Shown here: in pieces, positions 5,688 through 7,279 of the stretch
Layout: each line of letters starts with the position of its first letter
How positions within the stretch are numbered: the first letter of the stretch is position 1
Assembly: GCA_030445875.1 (NCBI GenBank)
Contig: JASUSX010000111.1
Span: 1-7,279 of the forward strand
Reading direction: 5' to 3'
Length of the DNA: 7,279 nucleotides
From: Clostridia bacterium
GTDB lineage: Bacteria; Bacillota; DSM-521; Neomoorellales; Neomoorellaceae
Program-made: the position numbers and the translations under genes
Notes under the pieces: model-generated
What the model was told of the DNA's origin: nothing
Seen by the model: only the letters and a program-made list of their open reading frames with translations
Databases searched by the model: none

Positions 5688-6548
5688 CTAATCCCCCTGC
5701 CTGGCTGTAGCGGGGTTGGCCCCGGTTTTAATTCTTTGTGCCCGCTGCTGCAAAAGCTCCACGACGTCTAGCCCAACCTGGCAAGAACCGAGGTCTGCGT
5801 GGCTACTATCAACCAGGCCATGGTAATCCGAACCGCCGGTAATCACCAGGTTGTATTCATCTGCCAGTTCCAGGTAACGTCTGGTAGCGATGCAGTCATG
5901 GCAGGGATAATAGGCCTCTATACCCTGCAGGCCCCTGTTAGCCAAAGAAGGGATTAAATCATCAGCCTGGCTTAATCCGGGGTGGGCCAGCACGGGAACC
6001 CCGCCGGCCGCCAGGATGATCTCTACCGCCCGGGCAGGCAATACCCTGGTCCGCGGGACATAAGCGGGCCGACCCCGCGCCAGCAAAGTCTGGAAAGCTG
6101 CCTCTACCGAAGGTACGTAGCCCTGGCTCACCAGAGCGGCCGCAATATGGGGGCGACCTATAGCCTCCCCCTGGACTTCCCGCTCTACCTCGGCCATACT
6201 GATACCGTAACCCATCTCTTCCAGCCGTTGCACCATCCTGGCTGTGCGGCGCTGCCGATCCCGGCGCATCCCTGCCAGGTAAGCCTGGAGGTCCCCGTCC
6301 TGCCAGTTAATATAATACCCCAGGATGTGGATCTCCCGCTCCTGCCATTCGGTACTGAGTTCAACGCCAGGGATTACCCTGACCCCATAGACCTGGCCAG
6401 CAGCCAGGGCTTCATCCAACCCGGCCACCGTATCATGATCGGTAATGCCCAGGGCCAGCAATCCCTTGCTCCCAGCCAGGCTTACCAGTTCTACCGGGGA
6501 GAGCCGCCCATCGGAGGCTGTGGTATGGGTGTGTAGATCCGCTGTCAT
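5688..6548 (-). CDS. PHP-domain phosphoesterase, RNase AM/TrpH (YciV)-like
   Basis: 286-residue cytoplasmic metal-dependent phosphoesterase. The PHP metal ligands are all visible: ADLHTHTTASDG (residues 3-14; His6, His8, Asp13), GITDHDT (34-40; His38), PGVELS (60-65; Glu63), EIHILGY (72-78; His74), GRPHIAAAL (131-139; His134), VLAHPG (186-191; His189) and GGSDYHG (238-244; Asp241, His243). Spacing and length match the E. coli YciV group, which trims 5' ends of RNA and hydrolyses 3',5'-nucleoside bisphosphates; that function is inferred from the family and substrate is not certain. The ATG at 6548 must be the start because the HxH motif follows at once. It lies 5 bp past the ymdB stop, with no visible Shine-Dalgarno sequence, so translation is probably coupled to ymdB. 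DNA-polymerase-associated and histidinol phosphatase PHP proteins fit less well. Confidence 0.9.
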   Translation of the reverse strand: MTADLHTHTTASDGRLSPVELVSLAGSKGLLALGITDHDTVAGLDEALAAGQVYGVRVIPGVELSTEWQEREIHILGYYINWQDGDLQAYLAGMRRDRQRRTARMVQRLEEMGYGISMAEVEREVQGEAIGRPHIAAALVSQGYVPSVEAAFQTLLARGRPAYVPRTRVLPARAVEIILAAGGVPVLAHPGLSQADDLIPSLANRGLQGIEAYYPCHDCIATRRYLELADEYNLVITGGSDYHGLVDSSHADLGSCQVGLDVVELLQQRAQRIKTGANPATARQGD

Positions 6549-6553
6549 ATTAA

Positions 6554-7279
6554 TTATGCCGCGCCGTAGTGTTGTAAACGCTGTATACCGCTGGACCTGC
6601 CCGTGAAGGGATCAATATCCACCAGTACTGCCTCCAGTTGGATGCTACCGCTGGCCACTTCAAAACGAACCGGTAACTGGGTAAGAAATTTCTTGATGAT
6701 GAGTTCGCATTTAACCCCCAGGATCGAATCCCTGGGGCCAGTCATGCCTACGTCGGTAATATAGGCCGTTTTCCGGGGCAGGAGGCGGGCATCCGCCGTC
6801 TGGATGTGGGTATGGGTGCCGATTACAGCACTGACCAGGCCGTCCAGGTACCAGCCCAGGGCAACTTTCTCGGAAGTCGCTTCCGCATGGAAATCTACTA
6901 AAATAACCTTCGTGGAGGCACTGATTTCCTCCACCAGCTGCCGACCCAGGCGGAAGGGACATTCCAAGGGGGAAAGAAATACCCGCCCGGCTAAATTAAT
7001 AATCCCTACCGTCAGGTCTTCTTTAACCCTAACTATGGTGTAACCCCGGCCAGGGGTACCAGGGGGATAATTGGCCGGCCGGATAATGCGCTCGTTTTCT
7101 TCCAGGAGGCTGAAAGCCTCCCGTTTATCCCAGACATGGTTACCCATGGTTAAAACGTCTATACCGCCAGCAAAAAGTTCACCGGCTATATCTGGGGTAA
7201 TGCCATTGCCGCCGGCTGCATTCTCGCCATTAGCTACCACCAGATCTGGCCGGTGTTCCTGGAGTAAAGGGGGTAGGAG
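6554..7279 (-). CDS. ymdB: YmdB-like metallophosphoesterase (TIGR00282 family), N-terminus beyond window
   Basis: The frame is open to the right edge, giving 241 residues; about 18-20 N-terminal residues, including the first metal-binding Asp, lie outside. An apparent start at 7240 is internal (GTG coding Val in DLVVANGENAAGG). Metal-site motifs of the family are visible: ANGENAAGG (from 7234), MGNHVWDKRE, LVDFHAEATSEK, IGTHTHIQTADAR and TDVGMTGP. Bacillus YmdB is a dinuclear-metal 2',3'-cyclic nucleotide phosphodiesterase affecting motility and biofilm switching; that role here is inference. In many Firmicutes this gene follows rny (RNase Y), which would be expected just to the right. With the PHP gene 5 bp downstream, the pair likely forms an operon for nucleic-acid or nucleotide turnover. 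Confidence 0.94.
   Translation of the reverse strand, partial: LLPPLLQEHRPDLVVANGENAAGGNGITPDIAGELFAGGIDVLTMGNHVWDKREAFSLLEENERIIRPANYPPGTPGRGYTIVRVKEDLTVGIINLAGRVFLSPLECPFRLGRQLVEEISASTKVILVDFHAEATSEKVALGWYLDGLVSAVIGTHTHIQTADARLLPRKTAYITDVGMTGPRDSILGVKCELIIKKFLTQLPVRFEVASGSIQLEAVLVDIDPFTGRSSGIQRLQHYGAA

Noticed and set aside
5674..5712. A possible terminator after the PHP gene: a CCCC/GGGG pairing and a run of seven T on the minus strand
   Set aside because: The only stem I can draw is weak and ends about 11 nt before the T-run, so it is not a canonical intrinsic terminator.
1..7279. High abundance of CCAGG/CCTGG-like pentamers throughout the window
   Set aside because: It follows from GC-rich codon choice (CTG, GCC, CAG and GG-starting codons) inside ordinary coding sequence; no regular spacing, array or palindromic repeat structure is visible, and there is no CRISPR, insertion sequence or tRNA.

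Overview
The window is a GC-rich stretch of a bacterial chromosome in which every gene I can support lies on the minus strand; read it from high to low coordinates. Gene content (anaerobic, early-cobalt-insertion corrin pathway; a YmdB-type phosphoesterase; a PHP-domain protein; a cobalamin riboswitch with an intrinsic terminator; frequent GTG starts with purine-rich ribosome binding sites) points to a Firmicute of the class Clostridia. The overall feel is of a Moorella-like thermophilic acetogen, but that assignment is inference from protein flavour and not a database match.

Upstream block (7279 to 5332): the 3' part of a ymdB-like metallophosphoesterase gene that runs off the right edge, then a PHP-domain phosphoesterase gene 5 bp later, then a gene for a small coiled-coil protein of unknown function after a 74-bp gap.

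Regulatory block (5331 to 5035): immediately after the small gene comes a near-consensus housekeeping promoter (TTGACC, 17 bp, TATACT), a full cobalamin riboswitch (about 5281 to 5128), a strong hairpin followed by a U-rich tract (5087 to 5050) that should be its terminator, and a good GGAGG ribosome binding site.

B12 block (5034 to 1, continuing beyond the left edge): cobU-cbiD (one fused ORF), cbiE, cbiT, cbiL, cbiF and the 5' part of cbiG. Every junction overlaps (GTGA 4-bp overlaps, or overlaps of 8 to 14 bp), so this is a tightly coupled operon. CbiL, CbiF, CbiG, CbiD, CbiT and CbiE act on the corrin ring between cobalt-factor II and cobalt-precorrin-8; CobU acts much later, on the aminopropanol side chain of the nearly finished cofactor. 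Cobalamin would shut the whole operon off through the riboswitch.

The two most notable points are (1) cbiT is interrupted by a single in-frame UGA at codon 56, directly after the SAM-binding GAGTGS loop, with both flanking parts otherwise intact and in the same frame, and with a small hairpin carrying GGU in its loop starting 11 nt downstream; this may be a sequencing error, a recent nonsense mutation, or recoding; and (2) CobU is fused to the N-terminus of CbiD, joining two enzymes from distant steps of the pathway.
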